Part shown: in pieces, positions 35,786 through 45,531 of the stretch
How the letters are laid out: the number at the start of each line of letters is the position of its first letter
Position numbering within the stretch: the first letter of the stretch is position 1
DNA from: Sutterella faecalis
GTDB lineage: Bacteria; Pseudomonadota; Gammaproteobacteria; Burkholderiales; Burkholderiaceae_F
NCBI RefSeq assembly: GCF_006337085.1
Contig: NZ_CP040882.1
Location: 2,542,001-2,606,000 of the forward strand
DNA length: 64,000 nt
Direction of reading: 5' to 3'
Position numbers and translations under genes: made by a program
Notes under the pieces: generated by a model
Seen by the model: the letters and a program-made list of their open reading frames with translations, nothing else
Told to the model about the DNA's origin: nothing
The model's database searches: none

Positions 35786-37066
35786 TCAGTTCTTTCCGTT
35801 GAGTCTTGCGACCATGCGCGTGAACATGCGGTAGCCGTTCAGCATCGCTTCGTCCTGAATGTCGAAGTCGGGACGATGATGTCCGTGGTGGTTTGCGCCG
35901 TACATGAAGAAGACGGCTTCGCCGCCGGTTTCCACGACGCGGTTCATGAAGACCGTGCAGTCTTCAGAGGCGCTTACGCGGGAGTCGTAGGCGGCGCGAA
36001 TGCCCGGGATCGACTGCGCAACTTGAAGTGCAGCCGCCTGGAGTTCGGGCGACGGGGGGAGCGTCATGGAGGTGCCGCAGATGGTGACGGAACTCTTGAC
36101 CTCGCTCGCTTCAGCAACGCCCGCCACGATTTTCTGCACGCGTTCGGTGAGAAAGTCGTTCACGTGGTCCGTGATGCCGCGCGTTTCGATCTGCATGTAG
36201 GCATGGGCGGGCGTGACGTTTCTGCCTTCGCCCGCGTGCAGAACGCCGATGCTGATGCGGCTGTCGCCTTCGCTGTGGCGCGGAATGCCGGCAATCATCG
36301 TGGCGGCCGAACAGGCGGCAAGGAGCGCGCTTCGTCCCTTTTCGGGGTCCGCTGCGGCATGAGACGGGATGCCTTCAAATTTGATGTCGAGCTTCGTCGT
36401 GGCAAGAATGCCGCCCTGAAGGATGAGGATTTCGCCCAGTTTGGCAAAGCCTCCGATGTGCGCGCCGATGAGATAGTCGACGCCTTCCACCGTTCCGCCG
36501 GCCGTCATGGCCTGAGCGCCTCTGACGCCCTCTTCGGCGGGCTGGAAGATGAGGCGGATGGTGCCGGAGAGCTCCGCGAGATGGTCCTTTACCCAGCGGG
36601 CGACGGAGAGGCCGACGGAGGTATGCGCGTCGTGTCCGCAGGCGTGCATGAGGCCCGGGTTCTGCGATGCAAAACCTTCCTTCACAGGGATGTGGTCGGG
36701 GGAGTTGGTTTCGGCCACGCAGACGCAGTCCATATCGAAGCGAAGCGCCGTGACGGGGCCGGGACGGCCGGTTTCGACCTCGGCAACGACGCCCGTGAAT
36801 TCGCCGGCCTCTTCGATGAACTTCGCCGGAACGCCGTGTGCGACGGCGCGTTCAATTGCTTTCTTTACCTTTTCCTCGCTTCTGCCGAGCGCATGGAGGG
36901 GATCAATGTTGGCGATGCCGGTCTTGATGGGGAAGCCGAGCTTGCGGAGCTCTTCGGCGACGAACCAGGTGGTTTCGAATTCGGTCCAGCCTTCCTCCGG
37001 ATGCTGGTGAAGCTTTCTGCGCGTTTTAGAGAGACAGCTGAGGACGTCGGAATCAGTTGGGGACAT
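35786..37066 (-). CDS. M20-family amidohydrolase (AbgB/hippurate hydrolase-like)
   Basis: 426 residues. Metal and catalytic motifs are present: MHACGHDAHTSVG, with Cys/His ligands and the catalytic Asp, and FQPAEEGVRGAQAM, with the Glu pair. The dimerisation lid domain is between them. Length and motif style match p-aminobenzoyl-glutamate hydrolase subunit B and related N-acyl amino-acid hydrolases. The opening RRKLHQHPEEGWTEFET is the family start. No signal peptide, so cytosolic. It is the first gene of the operon with the porin and the DcuC carrier, and reads divergently from the GntR regulator. An operator palindrome lies 76 bases upstream of its start. Confidence 0.93.
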   Translation of the reverse strand: MSPTDSDVLSCLSKTRRKLHQHPEEGWTEFETTWFVAEELRKLGFPIKTGIANIDPLHALGRSEEKVKKAIERAVAHGVPAKFIEEAGEFTGVVAEVETGRPGPVTALRFDMDCVCVAETNSPDHIPVKEGFASQNPGLMHACGHDAHTSVGLSVARWVKDHLAELSGTIRLIFQPAEEGVRGAQAMTAGGTVEGVDYLIGAHIGGFAKLGEILILQGGILATTKLDIKFEGIPSHAAADPEKGRSALLAACSAATMIAGIPRHSEGDSRISIGVLHAGEGRNVTPAHAYMQIETRGITDHVNDFLTERVQKIVAGVAEASEVKSSVTICGTSMTLPPSPELQAAALQVAQSIPGIRAAYDSRVSASEDCTVFMNRVVETGGEAVFFMYGANHHGHHRPDFDIQDEAMLNGYRMFTRMVARLNGKN

Positions 37067-37141
37067 GGGAATGGGTGCCTCTTCAAAAAAGATGCATCCA
37101 TTTTTTGACGGACAAGGCAGGGCTGCCTACTTGAATGTTCT

Positions 37142-37155
37142 CTTTGCTAGCAAAG
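37142..37155. promoter_or_regulatory. GntR operator copy 1
   Basis: Perfect palindrome CTTTGCTAGCAAAG in the divergent intergenic region, on the M20 operon side. An identical core occurs at 37267-37280. Confidence 0.75.
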
Positions 37156-37264
37156 TTCGGGTTTTGCCTTAAGTCCTAATTTATCTTTTGATTTCCAATA
37201 AATTTTTATCGATTCTCAGTTGGTTAAAGTCAGATTTGGTCTTCTCAAGATAGATCGAAAGGCG

Positions 37265-37282
37265 TACTTTGCTAGCAAAGTA
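37265..37282. promoter_or_regulatory. GntR operator copy 2
   Basis: Perfect 18-bp palindrome TACTTTGCTAGCAAAGTA, 20 bases before the regulator's ATG, sharing the 14-base core of copy 1. It fits autoregulation by the GntR protein. Confidence 0.75.
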
Positions 37283-37302
37283 TTTTTTCGGAGACCCGCT
37301 AA

Positions 37303-38016
37303 ATGTCCGTCAGGCTCCCTTCCTATGCAAGAGTCAAGCTCCTCATTCGTCAAAGAATCAGTTCGGGCATCTGGCGCGCGGGAGAGATGCTGCCGCCGCT
37401 CGCTAAGCTCGCAGAACTCACTGAAGTGAGCATCGGAACGGTAAGGCGCGCAGTGGCGGAGCTCGCCGCCGAAGGCGTGCTCGAAACGCATCAGGGAAAG
37501 GGAATTGCCGTTGTGGATTACGGCAAGCGCTACTGGAACCGGTTCCATCGGTTTCAGAGACGCGACGGGAGCCTCATTCTGGAATATGAGGACCGTCTGG
37601 TGCTCTTTGATGTTTCTCCAGCCAGTGACGAGATTGCCCGGCAGCTCCAGCTCATGCCGGGCGACCCGGTCATCCACTGGAGGCGGGAAATGAATTTTGA
37701 CGGGAGGTGCTCGGGCTTCGACGAGAGCTACCTGCCGCAGAAATTTTTTCCTTCGCTCACGCGCAGGGTTCTGCTCGAACGGCCGAAGGATATGAGCATC
37801 TATGCGCTCTACGAAAAGATCGGAGGCATTGTGGTTGCGCATTCAGCGGACTGCATCTGCGCGGAAGCGCTCTCCGACGACGATGCGCGGAGCCTCTGCC
37901 TACCGCCCCATACGCCGATGCTCGTGCTCCATCGAACCTCTCGGCTTCCGGACGGACGGATCTGCGAATACCGCATCGAGCGGGCGGACGCGCGGTTCGT
38001 GCGCATTGCGATTTGA
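37303..38016 (+). CDS. GntR/HutC-family transcriptional regulator
   Basis: 237 residues. The N-terminal winged helix is at about residues 5-70 (LPSYARVKLLIRQRISSGIW, then LAELTEVSIGTVRRAVAEL). The C-terminal UTRA ligand domain is at about residues 85-235 (PGDPVIHWRREMNFDG, ending EYRIERADARF). HutC-type regulators are usually repressors released by a metabolite. With one operator copy at each end of the divergent region, it most likely controls both itself and the M20/porin/DcuC operon. The effector is probably the operon's substrate. Confidence 0.92.
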   Translation: MSVRLPSYARVKLLIRQRISSGIWRAGEMLPPLAKLAELTEVSIGTVRRAVAELAAEGVLETHQGKGIAVVDYGKRYWNRFHRFQRRDGSLILEYEDRLVLFDVSPASDEIARQLQLMPGDPVIHWRREMNFDGRCSGFDESYLPQKFFPSLTRRVLLERPKDMSIYALYEKIGGIVVAHSADCICAEALSDDDARSLCLPPHTPMLVLHRTSRLPDGRICEYRIERADARFVRIAI

Positions 38017-38653
38017 GTGCTAAGAATGCGATATCTGGAATAAGGCGGAAGTGCACTTTCGCAGTATCTTGGATTTGGATTGAAAATTTCCTTAAAAAGC
38101 AATAATGAGATATTTTTCTGATTTTTAAATTGAGCGAGATGCAAAGAGAATTTTCTGCTCTTTTGCACAAATCATCCTTCTCCTAGGCAGATCTCCCTAA
38201 GGATTTGGAGCTTCTGAGATGTTTTCACTATTGCCGCCCGGTGCTGATGGGTGCATTATTCACCGCACGACAACGGAAACGAACAGTCGCTTTCCATAGA
38301 ACTCATATAGATCAACTTTTCATTTTGGAGATTTCGCAGATGCATTCAAACGCTTTTCAAAGCACGGTTTCCCGCCGGATGCATCTTGTTCTCCATGCTG
38401 GTCTCCTGCGCCTTCGACTTAGGGTGGAGGACGGCATCTGAATCGCCTCCGGCCTTGAGCCGGAGAGTCGAGAGCCTTCCTCCCAAACCCCCGCAAAAAT
38501 GCAGAGGTGCCGGCTCCTGAAAAAAGTCCTGAAGACTTCCGGGAGCTCGATCCGGGCGGCGCGAAGAAAATCGCCCCAATCGCCCCAATCGCCTGAAGCT
38601 CCTGTGAAGCGCGTCATCCTCTGCGGTTTTAAAGAACCTTCATTTCTTTTCGG
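38017..38653. other. Intergenic region of about 640 bases without a recognised gene
   Basis: The left half is AT-rich. The right half has a strong hairpin (CTCCGGC/GCCGGAG at about 38446-38464) and a short tandem repeat of ATCGCCCCA near 38568-38592. No TPP, cobalamin or other riboswitch core was recognised. It should contain the promoter of the ABC importer operon. Confidence 0.5.
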
Positions 38654-39745
38654 ATGACCATCATGTTTGCTCCTTCCTTCTCTTCTTCCTTCCTCTCCTC
38701 CATCTCCCGCCGCGACTTCATTGCTGCCGCAACGCTCGCCGCTGCCGGCATCTCCGCTTCAACCTTCTCCCGCGGCGTCTGGGCCAAGGAACCCGAAAAG
38801 AAGTCCGTTACGATTGCCGTGGGCGGCAAGAACCTCTACTACTATCTCCCGATGGCGCTCGCCGACTGGATGGGGTTCTATAAGGAAGAAGGGCTCGACG
38901 TGAAGGTGGTCGATTTCCAGGGCGGTTCAAAGTCGCTCCAGGCTGTTGTGGGCGGTTCCGCCGACGTGGTTTCGGGCGCTTTCGAGCACACTCTCATGAT
39001 GCAGACCAAGCGCCAGCGAATGACGGCCTTTGTGCTTCAGGACCGCGCGCCTCAGTGCGTCTTCGTCATGAACCGCACGACGATGAAGGACGAAAAGGAT
39101 CCGGCGAAGCTGAAGGGCCGCCGCATCGGCGTCTCGGCTCCCGGCTCGTCCACGCACGTCATTGCCAATTTCGTCATGCAGCACGCGGGCGTGAAGCCCA
39201 ATGAATTCTCCGTGATCGGCGTGGGCACGGGGGCGGGCGCCATTGCCGCCATGCGTGCGGGTCAGATTGACGCCCTCGTTGGCCTCGACCCCGTCATCAC
39301 GCAGCTCACCGACGAAAAGGCGATCACGATCGTTACCGATACGCGCCGCGTGGATGAATCGGATGCGCTCTACGGCGGCCCGATGGTGGGCGGGTGTCTT
39401 TATGCCCCGGAAGCCTTCGTGAAGGCGAATCCGGAAACGGTCCAGCGCCTCACGAACGCAGTCATCCGCTCGCTCAAGGTGATCGAGAAGGTAACGCCCG
39501 AAACGCTCATGAAGTCCGTGCCGCGTCAGGCCTTCATGGGGAATCCGGAGCTCTACGCCCACTGCTTCGTCAACAACCGTCCCTCGATGTCGACCGACGG
39601 CCGCTTCCCCGCGGGGTGCGTTGAGGCGGCGGCGAAGGCCCTCTCCTCCGTGACGCCCGCGCTCGCGTCCTTCAAATTCGACGCAGCCGCCTGCTTCGCC
39701 AATCAGTTTGCTGAAGCTTCGCCCATCAACGCCAAAAAGGCGTAA
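38654..39745 (+). CDS. NitT/TauT-type ABC transporter substrate-binding protein, Tat-exported
   Basis: 363 residues. The N-terminus carries SRRDFIAAATLAAAG, a twin-arginine signal with hydrophobic core and cleavage near GVWA. Mature part: KSVTIAVGGKNLYYYLPMAL, DWMGFYKEEGLDVKVVDFQGG and later AMRAGQIDALVGLDPVITQL, the NMT1/SsuA/TauA fold. Such proteins bind sulfonates, nitrate, thiamine precursors or aromatic acids; the ligand is not evident. It is followed by the ATPase and permease genes, giving a complete importer. Either of two nearby Met codons (38654, 38663) may be the start. Confidence 0.9.
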   Translation: MTIMFAPSFSSSFLSSISRRDFIAAATLAAAGISASTFSRGVWAKEPEKKSVTIAVGGKNLYYYLPMALADWMGFYKEEGLDVKVVDFQGGSKSLQAVVGGSADVVSGAFEHTLMMQTKRQRMTAFVLQDRAPQCVFVMNRTTMKDEKDPAKLKGRRIGVSAPGSSTHVIANFVMQHAGVKPNEFSVIGVGTGAGAIAAMRAGQIDALVGLDPVITQLTDEKAITIVTDTRRVDESDALYGGPMVGGCLYAPEAFVKANPETVQRLTNAVIRSLKVIEKVTPETLMKSVPRQAFMGNPELYAHCFVNNRPSMSTDGRFPAGCVEAAAKALSSVTPALASFKFDAAACFANQFAEASPINAKKA

Positions 39746-39814
39746 GGGATCTCGCAAGCACGCTATTTCCTCCGTTCCGACTTTTTAAAACCGCATTCCA
39801 CTCAGGCATCCGTG

Positions 39815-40645
39815 ATGTCCGCATCTACCACTTCGCAATCGGGCGGCATGCCCGCCCTCGAATTCAAGAACGTTTCCTGCCGCTTCCCTGTTCCCGGAGG
39901 CATCTATACCGCGACGGAAAACGTCTCCTTCTCCATCGGCGACGGTGAATTCGTGAGCGTCGTGGGGCCGACCGGATGCGGAAAGTCGACGATCCTCAAT
40001 GCCGCAGCCGGGCTCTTGAAGCCCGCCGACGGCGAGGTGCTCGTCTACGGAAAGCCCCTCCAGGGGCTCAACCGCCGCGCGGGCTACATGTTCCAGGCCG
40101 AGAGCCTCATGCCCTGGGCGACGGCGCTCGAAAACGTCACGATGAGCCTCACCTTCCGGGGCGAGGATCCGAAGCACGCCCGCGAGCTCGGCATGAGCTG
40201 GCTCGCCCGCGTGGGGCTCGAAAAGTTCCCCGACCGCTACCCTCACGAACTCTCGGGCGGCATGAGAAAGCGCGTCGCGATGGCGCAGACCCTGATCGCG
40301 GATCCGGACATTCTTCTGATGGATGAATCCTTCTCGGCGCTCGACATTCAGACGCGCCAGCTGATGGAAGACGAGCTTCTCGCCATCTGGCAGGAAAAGA
40401 AGAAGGCCGTGCTCTTCATCACGCACGACCTCGATGAAGCGATCGCCATGTCCGACCGCGTGGTGGTCTTTTCCGCCGGTCCTGCGTCGCACCCGATCGG
40501 CGACTTCCCGATCACGCTCGACAGACCACGGAATGTGGCCGAGATCCGCATGACGCCCGCCTTCAACGAATGCCATGCAGCCATCTGGAATGTGCTTCGC
40601 GATGAGGTGCTGAAGTCCTATCAGCAGCATCGCGCGGCGATCTGA
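39815..40645 (+). CDS. ABC transporter ATP-binding protein (TauB/SsuB type)
   Basis: 276 residues. Walker A is GPTGCGKSTI. The Q-loop is MFQAESLMPW. The signature is LSGGMRKRVAMAQTL. Walker B is ILLMDESFSALD, with Ser where Pro usually sits in DEPF. The switch His is in FITHDLDEAI. Length is normal for the nitrate/sulfonate/taurine group. It lies between the binding protein and permease genes with small gaps (69 and 45 bases). ATG at 39815 was preferred to an adjoining GTG at 39812. Confidence 0.94.
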   Translation: MSASTTSQSGGMPALEFKNVSCRFPVPGGIYTATENVSFSIGDGEFVSVVGPTGCGKSTILNAAAGLLKPADGEVLVYGKPLQGLNRRAGYMFQAESLMPWATALENVTMSLTFRGEDPKHARELGMSWLARVGLEKFPDRYPHELSGGMRKRVAMAQTLIADPDILLMDESFSALDIQTRQLMEDELLAIWQEKKKAVLFITHDLDEAIAMSDRVVVFSAGPASHPIGDFPITLDRPRNVAEIRMTPAFNECHAAIWNVLRDEVLKSYQQHRAAI

Positions 40646-40690
40646 TTCAATCGATTAAAGAAAAAAAGATTCTCGGGGCAGGCAAAGAAA

Positions 40691-41497
40691 ATGAATCATC
40701 ACGCGAACGCCTTCAAAATCCGCATCTGGCAGTGGGGACTTCTCGCGGCCATCTTCGTCTTCTGGTGGGCGATGACGAAGCCGGGACTGATCCCGCCCTT
40801 CTTCTTCTCAAACGACAGCCAGGCGGCCTTCTTCTTCGGCGAACCGTATGAGATCTTCATGCGGATCAAGGACTGGTTTGTCGGGGGAGAAATTTACCGT
40901 CACCTCGCGGTGACGCTCTATGAAACCGTGATGGCCTTTGCGATCGGCACCGTGGCGGGCCTCGCTACCGGCCTCTGGCTTGCGCTCTCGCCCATGGCGG
41001 CGGCGGTGGCCGATCCCTTCATCAAGGGCTTGAACTCCATGCCCCGCGTTATTCTCGCGCCGATCTTTGCGGTGTGGTTCGGCCTCGGGCCCGCTTCGAA
41101 GATTGCGCTCGGCTTTACTCTGGTTTTCTTCATCGTCTTCTTCAACGTCTACCAGGGCGTTCGCGAGGTGAATCCGACGGTGCTCAATTCCGCAAGGATG
41201 CTGGGCGCTAACGCGAAGCAGCTCTTGAAGCACGTCTATCTCCCGTCAGCCATGAGCTGGGTCTTCTCGAGCCTTCACACGTCGGTCGGCATGGCGTTCG
41301 TTGCTGCCGTGATCGGCGAATATCTGGGGTCGGCAGAAGGCGTGGGCTACCTGATCCTGCAGGCGGAAACGACCTTCGACATGAATACGGTGATGGCAGG
41401 CATTCTGGTGCTGACCGCCTGTGCGCTCGTCCTTGACCGCATCGTTACGGTCTGCGAAAAGCGCCTGATGCGCTGGCAGCCTGAGCTCGGGCGCTGA
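40691..41497 (+). CDS. ABC transporter permease (TauC/SsuC type)
   Basis: 268 residues with about six helices. The EAA loop lies around REVNPTVLNSARMLGANAKQ (family pattern of the nitrate/taurine/sulfonate group). LAVTLYETVMAFAIGTVAGL precedes it and PRVILAPIFAVWFGLGPASK is the characteristic inner loop. It completes the three-gene importer. A bidirectional terminator follows at 41527. Confidence 0.94.
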   Translation: MNHHANAFKIRIWQWGLLAAIFVFWWAMTKPGLIPPFFFSNDSQAAFFFGEPYEIFMRIKDWFVGGEIYRHLAVTLYETVMAFAIGTVAGLATGLWLALSPMAAAVADPFIKGLNSMPRVILAPIFAVWFGLGPASKIALGFTLVFFIVFFNVYQGVREVNPTVLNSARMLGANAKQLLKHVYLPSAMSWVFSSLHTSVGMAFVAAVIGEYLGSAEGVGYLILQAETTFDMNTVMAGILVLTACALVLDRIVTVCEKRLMRWQPELGR

Positions 41498-41526
41498 TAG
41501 CACGCTCGCTTCACGGCTTTAAAAAC

Positions 41527-41573
41527 AAGGCTCTGAGCTTCTCCCGGAAAGGAAAGAGTTCAGAGCCTTTTTC
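41527..41573. terminator. Bidirectional terminator between ABC importer operon and mfd
   Basis: AAGGCTCTGA (41527-41536) pairs with TCAGAGCCTT (41560-41569), followed by TTTCGTTTTT on the plus strand and GTTTTTAAA on the minus strand. Confidence 0.9.
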
Positions 41574-41609
41574 GTTTTTGTCCTTTCGCGCTTGTCAGAA
41601 GACTTTGCC

Positions 41610-44600
41610 TTACCCGCGCCGAGGACCAATCGCCCGGACCGCATGGCCGCCGCGCGAGCCTCTCCCGTGCGTAGCCTTGAGCACATTCGCCGTGGTCTGA
41701 GGGGGCTTCTGGGGCAGTGCTTTCTGCGCGGGCTTCTTCGCAGCCTTCGCAGGGAAAGCGCCAGAGGATGCCTTGGAAGAGGACGCATTTCCGTTGGGGC
41801 TGCTCTCGCCCGTGCCGCTGTCGTTGCTGCTGCCGCTCCCCTGAGGAGAAAGTCGGGCGAGCGTTTCATAGACGATCGCAAGGCGCTTTTCCGGGTCGTC
41901 GCTCGAACCCTTGATTTTGAGCTTCTCGGGCCCCAGCATCTGCGCATCCGTTCTCGACTGCAGGAACTTGATGAGCGCGAGCGGATCGAGATTGGGCTTC
42001 TGCGTAAAGATGATGATGATCCCGGCTGCGGCCGCGTCGATTCTGCGGATGCCGATCGCTTCGCAGCGAAGTCTCAGCCGGTGGATGTCGATCAATCGCC
42101 TTGCCGGATCGGGGAGCTTCCCGTAGCAGTCGACCAGGGCCTCGGTCGACTTTTCCAACGCGTAGCGGTCTTCGGCGGATGCAAACGCCTTGTAGTAGGC
42201 GAGGCGCTGCGAAACGTCGGAGACATAGGAAGAGGGCAGGAGCGCGGGCGCATGGAGATTGATGTCGGTTGAGAGCGAGAGGGGCCCGTCGACCGACGGG
42301 CTTTCGCCGCGCTTCAGGGCTTTGACCGCCTGCATGAGCATGCGGTTGTAGAGGTCGTAGCCCACTTCAGCAATCTCTCCGCTCTGGTGTTCGCCCAAGA
42401 CTTCGCCTGCGCCTCGGATTTCAAGGTCGTGCATGGCGAGGTAGAAGCCCGAGCCCAGGTCTTCCAAAGCCTGAATGGCGTCAAGGCGCTTCTGCGCATC
42501 CTTCGTGAATGCGCCGTCAGGCGGCGTCAGCAGGTAGGCGTACGCCTGGTGGTGCGAGCGCCCGACGCGGCCTCTCAATTGGTGGAGCTGCGCGAGCCCG
42601 AACTTGTCCGCGCGCTCGATGATGATGGTGTTCGCGGACGGAACGTCAATGCCCGTTTCAATAATGGTGGAGCAGAGAAGGAGGTTAAAGCGCTGCTGAT
42701 AGAACTCGCGCATCACGCGCTCGAGCTCGCGCTCGTGCATCTGACCGTGAGCGACCGCAATGCGGGCTTCGGGGACGAGCTTTTCGAGCCGAAGCCGCGC
42801 GTTCTCCATGGTTTCGACTTCGTTGTGAAGGAAGTAGACCTGGCCGCCGCGCTTCAATTCGCGCAGGATCGCCTCGCGGATCGTGCCGTCCTGGTCGCTC
42901 TGCACGAACGTTTTGACGGAGAGCCGCCGCTCCGGGGCCGTCGCAATGACGGAGAAGTCGCGTATCCCCTCGAGGCTCATCGAGAGCGTGCGCGGAATCG
43001 GAGTCGCCGTGAGCGTGAGCACATCGACTTCGGCGCGGATTTTCCGCAGAAGCTCCTTCTGGCGAACGCCGAAACGGTGCTCCTCGTCAATGATGACGAG
43101 TCCGAGGTTCTTGAAATTCACCTTGTCGGAAAGAAGCTTATGCGTGCCGATGACGATGTCGACCGTGCCGTCGGCGAGGCCTTCGAGCGCCTTCGTGGTT
43201 TCCTTCCCCGTACGGAAGCGAGAGAGTTCGGCAATCGTCACGGGCCATGCGCGGAATCGGTCGCGGAAGGTGGCGGCGTGCTGTTCGGCCAGAAGCGTCG
43301 TCGGGCAGAGGACTGCAACCTGGCGGCCCGCCATCGCGGCAATGAATGCGGCGCGAAGCGCGACTTCGGTTTTCCCGAACCCGACGTCGCCGCAAACGAG
43401 GCGGTCCATGGGCTTGCCGGAAGTCATGTCGCTTACGACCGCTTCAATGGCGCTCGCCTGATCGGGCGTTTCGTCGAAGGAGAAGCCCTCCCGGAAAGCC
43501 TGGTAGTCGTTGGGATCGAGCTTGAATTTGAGTCCTTCGCGGGTCTTCCGCAGGGCATAAAGGTTGAGGAGTTCAGCCGCGGTATCGCGCACCTCTTCGG
43601 CGGCTTTTCTCTTCGCCTTCTCCCAGTCTCCGCGGCCGAGCTGGTGGAGCGGCGCATGATCCGGGTCCGCGCCCGCGTAGCGGGAGATAAGCTGCAGATT
43701 CGTGATCGGCACGAAGAGCTTCGCTTCGTTCTTGTATTCGATCTCAAGGAACTCGGCCTCGCCTTCGCCCGTTTCCATGCGCACGAGCCCGCGGTAGCGC
43801 CCGATGCCGTGGTCGGCATGAACGACGGCGTCGCCGGGCTTCAGTTCCGCCACATCGCGCACCATCATTTCGAGCGTCGTCGCGTGCTTCACGCGCCTCA
43901 GGCGCTGCCGCCGGGGGCTTGCGGCATAGAGTTCGGTTTCCGTGAGGATGACGAGCTTTTCTTCTTCAAAGACCGCGCCGGAATAGAGCGGCGTCGCGGC
44001 GATGTTCACCTTGTCGCCGGCAGCGAGGAAGTCTCGCCACGAGTCGACGGGCGAAAATTTGAGGCCGCCCGAGCGGAAGAGCTCCGACATCGTTTCCTCG
44101 CGCCCCGGGGAGGACGCTGAAATGAGCGTTCTCCATCCCTTCATGCCGGATTCCTGCGTGCGGTGAAGGAGCTTTTCAACCGGGTTCTGGCTCTTCCTGT
44201 CGACTTCAACGCCCGTGAGGAGCTCAAGGTCGGCGGCTGAGTTGCGCTTTTCCACCGTGAAGCGCGCGAATTTGTTGAGGGACTTGAAGAACTCCTCGGG
44301 CTTCTGCCAGAGCATCTCAGGCGGGAGGGCCGGTCGGAGGATGTCGGAAAGAAGGACCTTCGCGCGCGACGTCATGTCGCGCCAGAAGGCCTGGAGCGCC
44401 TTTTCAGCGTCGCCCACAAGAAAGACGCGGGTCGTGTCCGGGAGGTAGTCGGCGAGGATGGAAGTCGACTCAAAGAAGAGCGGCAGATAGTATTCAATGC
44501 CGGGCGAGAGAATGCCTTTTTCAATGTCGGTGTAGACCAGGCTCTTTCTCGGGTCGCTCGCAAACTGCGTGCGCCAGCGCTGGCGGAAGGCAAGTAGCGA

Positions 44601-45296
44601 ATCCGGATCCACCGGAAATTCGTGCCCCGGGAGGAGGCGGATTTCCTTCGTTTCCTCCATCGAGCGCTGGGTCTCTACGTCAAACCACCGGATTGATTCA
44701 ATTTCGTCGTCAAAGAAGTCGAGGCGGAAGGGGCGCTCCGACCCCATAGGGAAGACGTCGACAATGCTGCCGCGAACGGCGAATTCGCCGGCGGCAAGAA
44801 CCTGCTTCACGGAAGCGTAGCCCGCGAGCGCGAGGCGCTCCTTAATTGCGCCGATCGAAATCCGCTCGCCCTCGTGAAAGAAGAAGGTGCTCGCACCAAT
44901 GTAGGAGACCGGTGCCATTCGCTGCGACGCCGTGATCGCGGAAGCAAGGAGCACATCCGCACCTCCCGTGGGAGCCGTGAGGCGGTAGAGCGTTTCAAGG
45001 CGTTCGGAAACGAGGTCCTCCTGGGGCGAGAGAACGTCGTAGGGGAGCGTTTCCCAGTCGGGCAACGGCCTGACATTCAGTTCGGGTTCAAACCAGGGAA
45101 GTTCGGACGAGAGCCTCGGCACATCCGCCGGATCCGCGCAGACGACGAGAACGCGCATGCCCTTCGCTTTCATCTCGAGCGCGGCGCGGGCAATCGCCGC
45201 GGCGTCGCTTGTCTGGGCGGAGATTTCGAGCCTCCGGCGAACGCCGGGTTCGATGGCGGCAAGATTTTCCTTGAAGAGGATGGGCGAGTCAGTCAT
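41610..45296 (-). CDS. mfd: Transcription-repair coupling factor (Mfd)
   Basis: About 1228 residues; the ATG at 45296 was chosen because the 40 residues before it in the open frame are unconserved. Mfd pushes stalled RNA polymerase off damaged DNA and recruits UvrA. Visible parts: a UvrB-like N-terminal module, the RNA-polymerase-interacting region around GDAVVHADHGIGRYRGL, helicase motif I LVCGDVGFGKTEVA, motif II VIIDEEHRFGVRQK, motif III LTLTATPIPRTL, motif VI QLRGRVGRSHHQAYAYLL, and the C-terminal domain that hides UvrA binding. After that comes an extra tail of about 75 residues rich in Ser, Gly, Lys and Pro (from SPQGSGSSNDS to HAVRAIGPRRG) not present in E. coli Mfd. The start of brnQ is divergent. 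Confidence 0.97.
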   Translation of the reverse strand: MTDSPILFKENLAAIEPGVRRRLEISAQTSDAAAIARAALEMKAKGMRVLVVCADPADVPRLSSELPWFEPELNVRPLPDWETLPYDVLSPQEDLVSERLETLYRLTAPTGGADVLLASAITASQRMAPVSYIGASTFFFHEGERISIGAIKERLALAGYASVKQVLAAGEFAVRGSIVDVFPMGSERPFRLDFFDDEIESIRWFDVETQRSMEETKEIRLLPGHEFPVDPDSLLAFRQRWRTQFASDPRKSLVYTDIEKGILSPGIEYYLPLFFESTSILADYLPDTTRVFLVGDAEKALQAFWRDMTSRAKVLLSDILRPALPPEMLWQKPEEFFKSLNKFARFTVEKRNSAADLELLTGVEVDRKSQNPVEKLLHRTQESGMKGWRTLISASSPGREETMSELFRSGGLKFSPVDSWRDFLAAGDKVNIAATPLYSGAVFEEEKLVILTETELYAASPRRQRLRRVKHATTLEMMVRDVAELKPGDAVVHADHGIGRYRGLVRMETGEGEAEFLEIEYKNEAKLFVPITNLQLISRYAGADPDHAPLHQLGRGDWEKAKRKAAEEVRDTAAELLNLYALRKTREGLKFKLDPNDYQAFREGFSFDETPDQASAIEAVVSDMTSGKPMDRLVCGDVGFGKTEVALRAAFIAAMAGRQVAVLCPTTLLAEQHAATFRDRFRAWPVTIAELSRFRTGKETTKALEGLADGTVDIVIGTHKLLSDKVNFKNLGLVIIDEEHRFGVRQKELLRKIRAEVDVLTLTATPIPRTLSMSLEGIRDFSVIATAPERRLSVKTFVQSDQDGTIREAILRELKRGGQVYFLHNEVETMENARLRLEKLVPEARIAVAHGQMHERELERVMREFYQQRFNLLLCSTIIETGIDVPSANTIIIERADKFGLAQLHQLRGRVGRSHHQAYAYLLTPPDGAFTKDAQKRLDAIQALEDLGSGFYLAMHDLEIRGAGEVLGEHQSGEIAEVGYDLYNRMLMQAVKALKRGESPSVDGPLSLSTDINLHAPALLPSSYVSDVSQRLAYYKAFASAEDRYALEKSTEALVDCYGKLPDPARRLIDIHRLRLRCEAIGIRRIDAAAAGIIIIFTQKPNLDPLALIKFLQSRTDAQMLGPEKLKIKGSSDDPEKRLAIVYETLARLSPQGSGSSNDSGTGESSPNGNASSSKASSGAFPAKAAKKPAQKALPQKPPQTTANVLKATHGRGSRGGHAVRAIGPRRG

Positions 45297-45531
45297 GGCA
45301 TGACGAAGAGAAGAAGAAAGACAAACGCCAAAGCCCGCCCGGCGTGATGCTGCGCAGGGCGGTCCATAGGTGAAGCGCTGATTTTGCGGACATTCTGCCA
45401 CAAAGGGAAGCTTCAAAAGCCCTCTCTTCGTGCGTTTGGGGAAGGCTGATGCAGCATGCCCGCAGAGCGTAGAGACGTGTTAGCCTTTCGGGCTTTCATC
45501 CCTACCTTCATCCCTGGATTTCTTGACTCTC

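Noticed and set aside
38017..38653. Riboswitch before the NitT/TauT-type importer
   Set aside because: No TPP, cobalamin or other known conserved core was found, only a simple hairpin and a short tandem repeat.
42387..44120. 577-codon open frame opposite mfd
   Set aside because: Shadow of the mfd helicase region.
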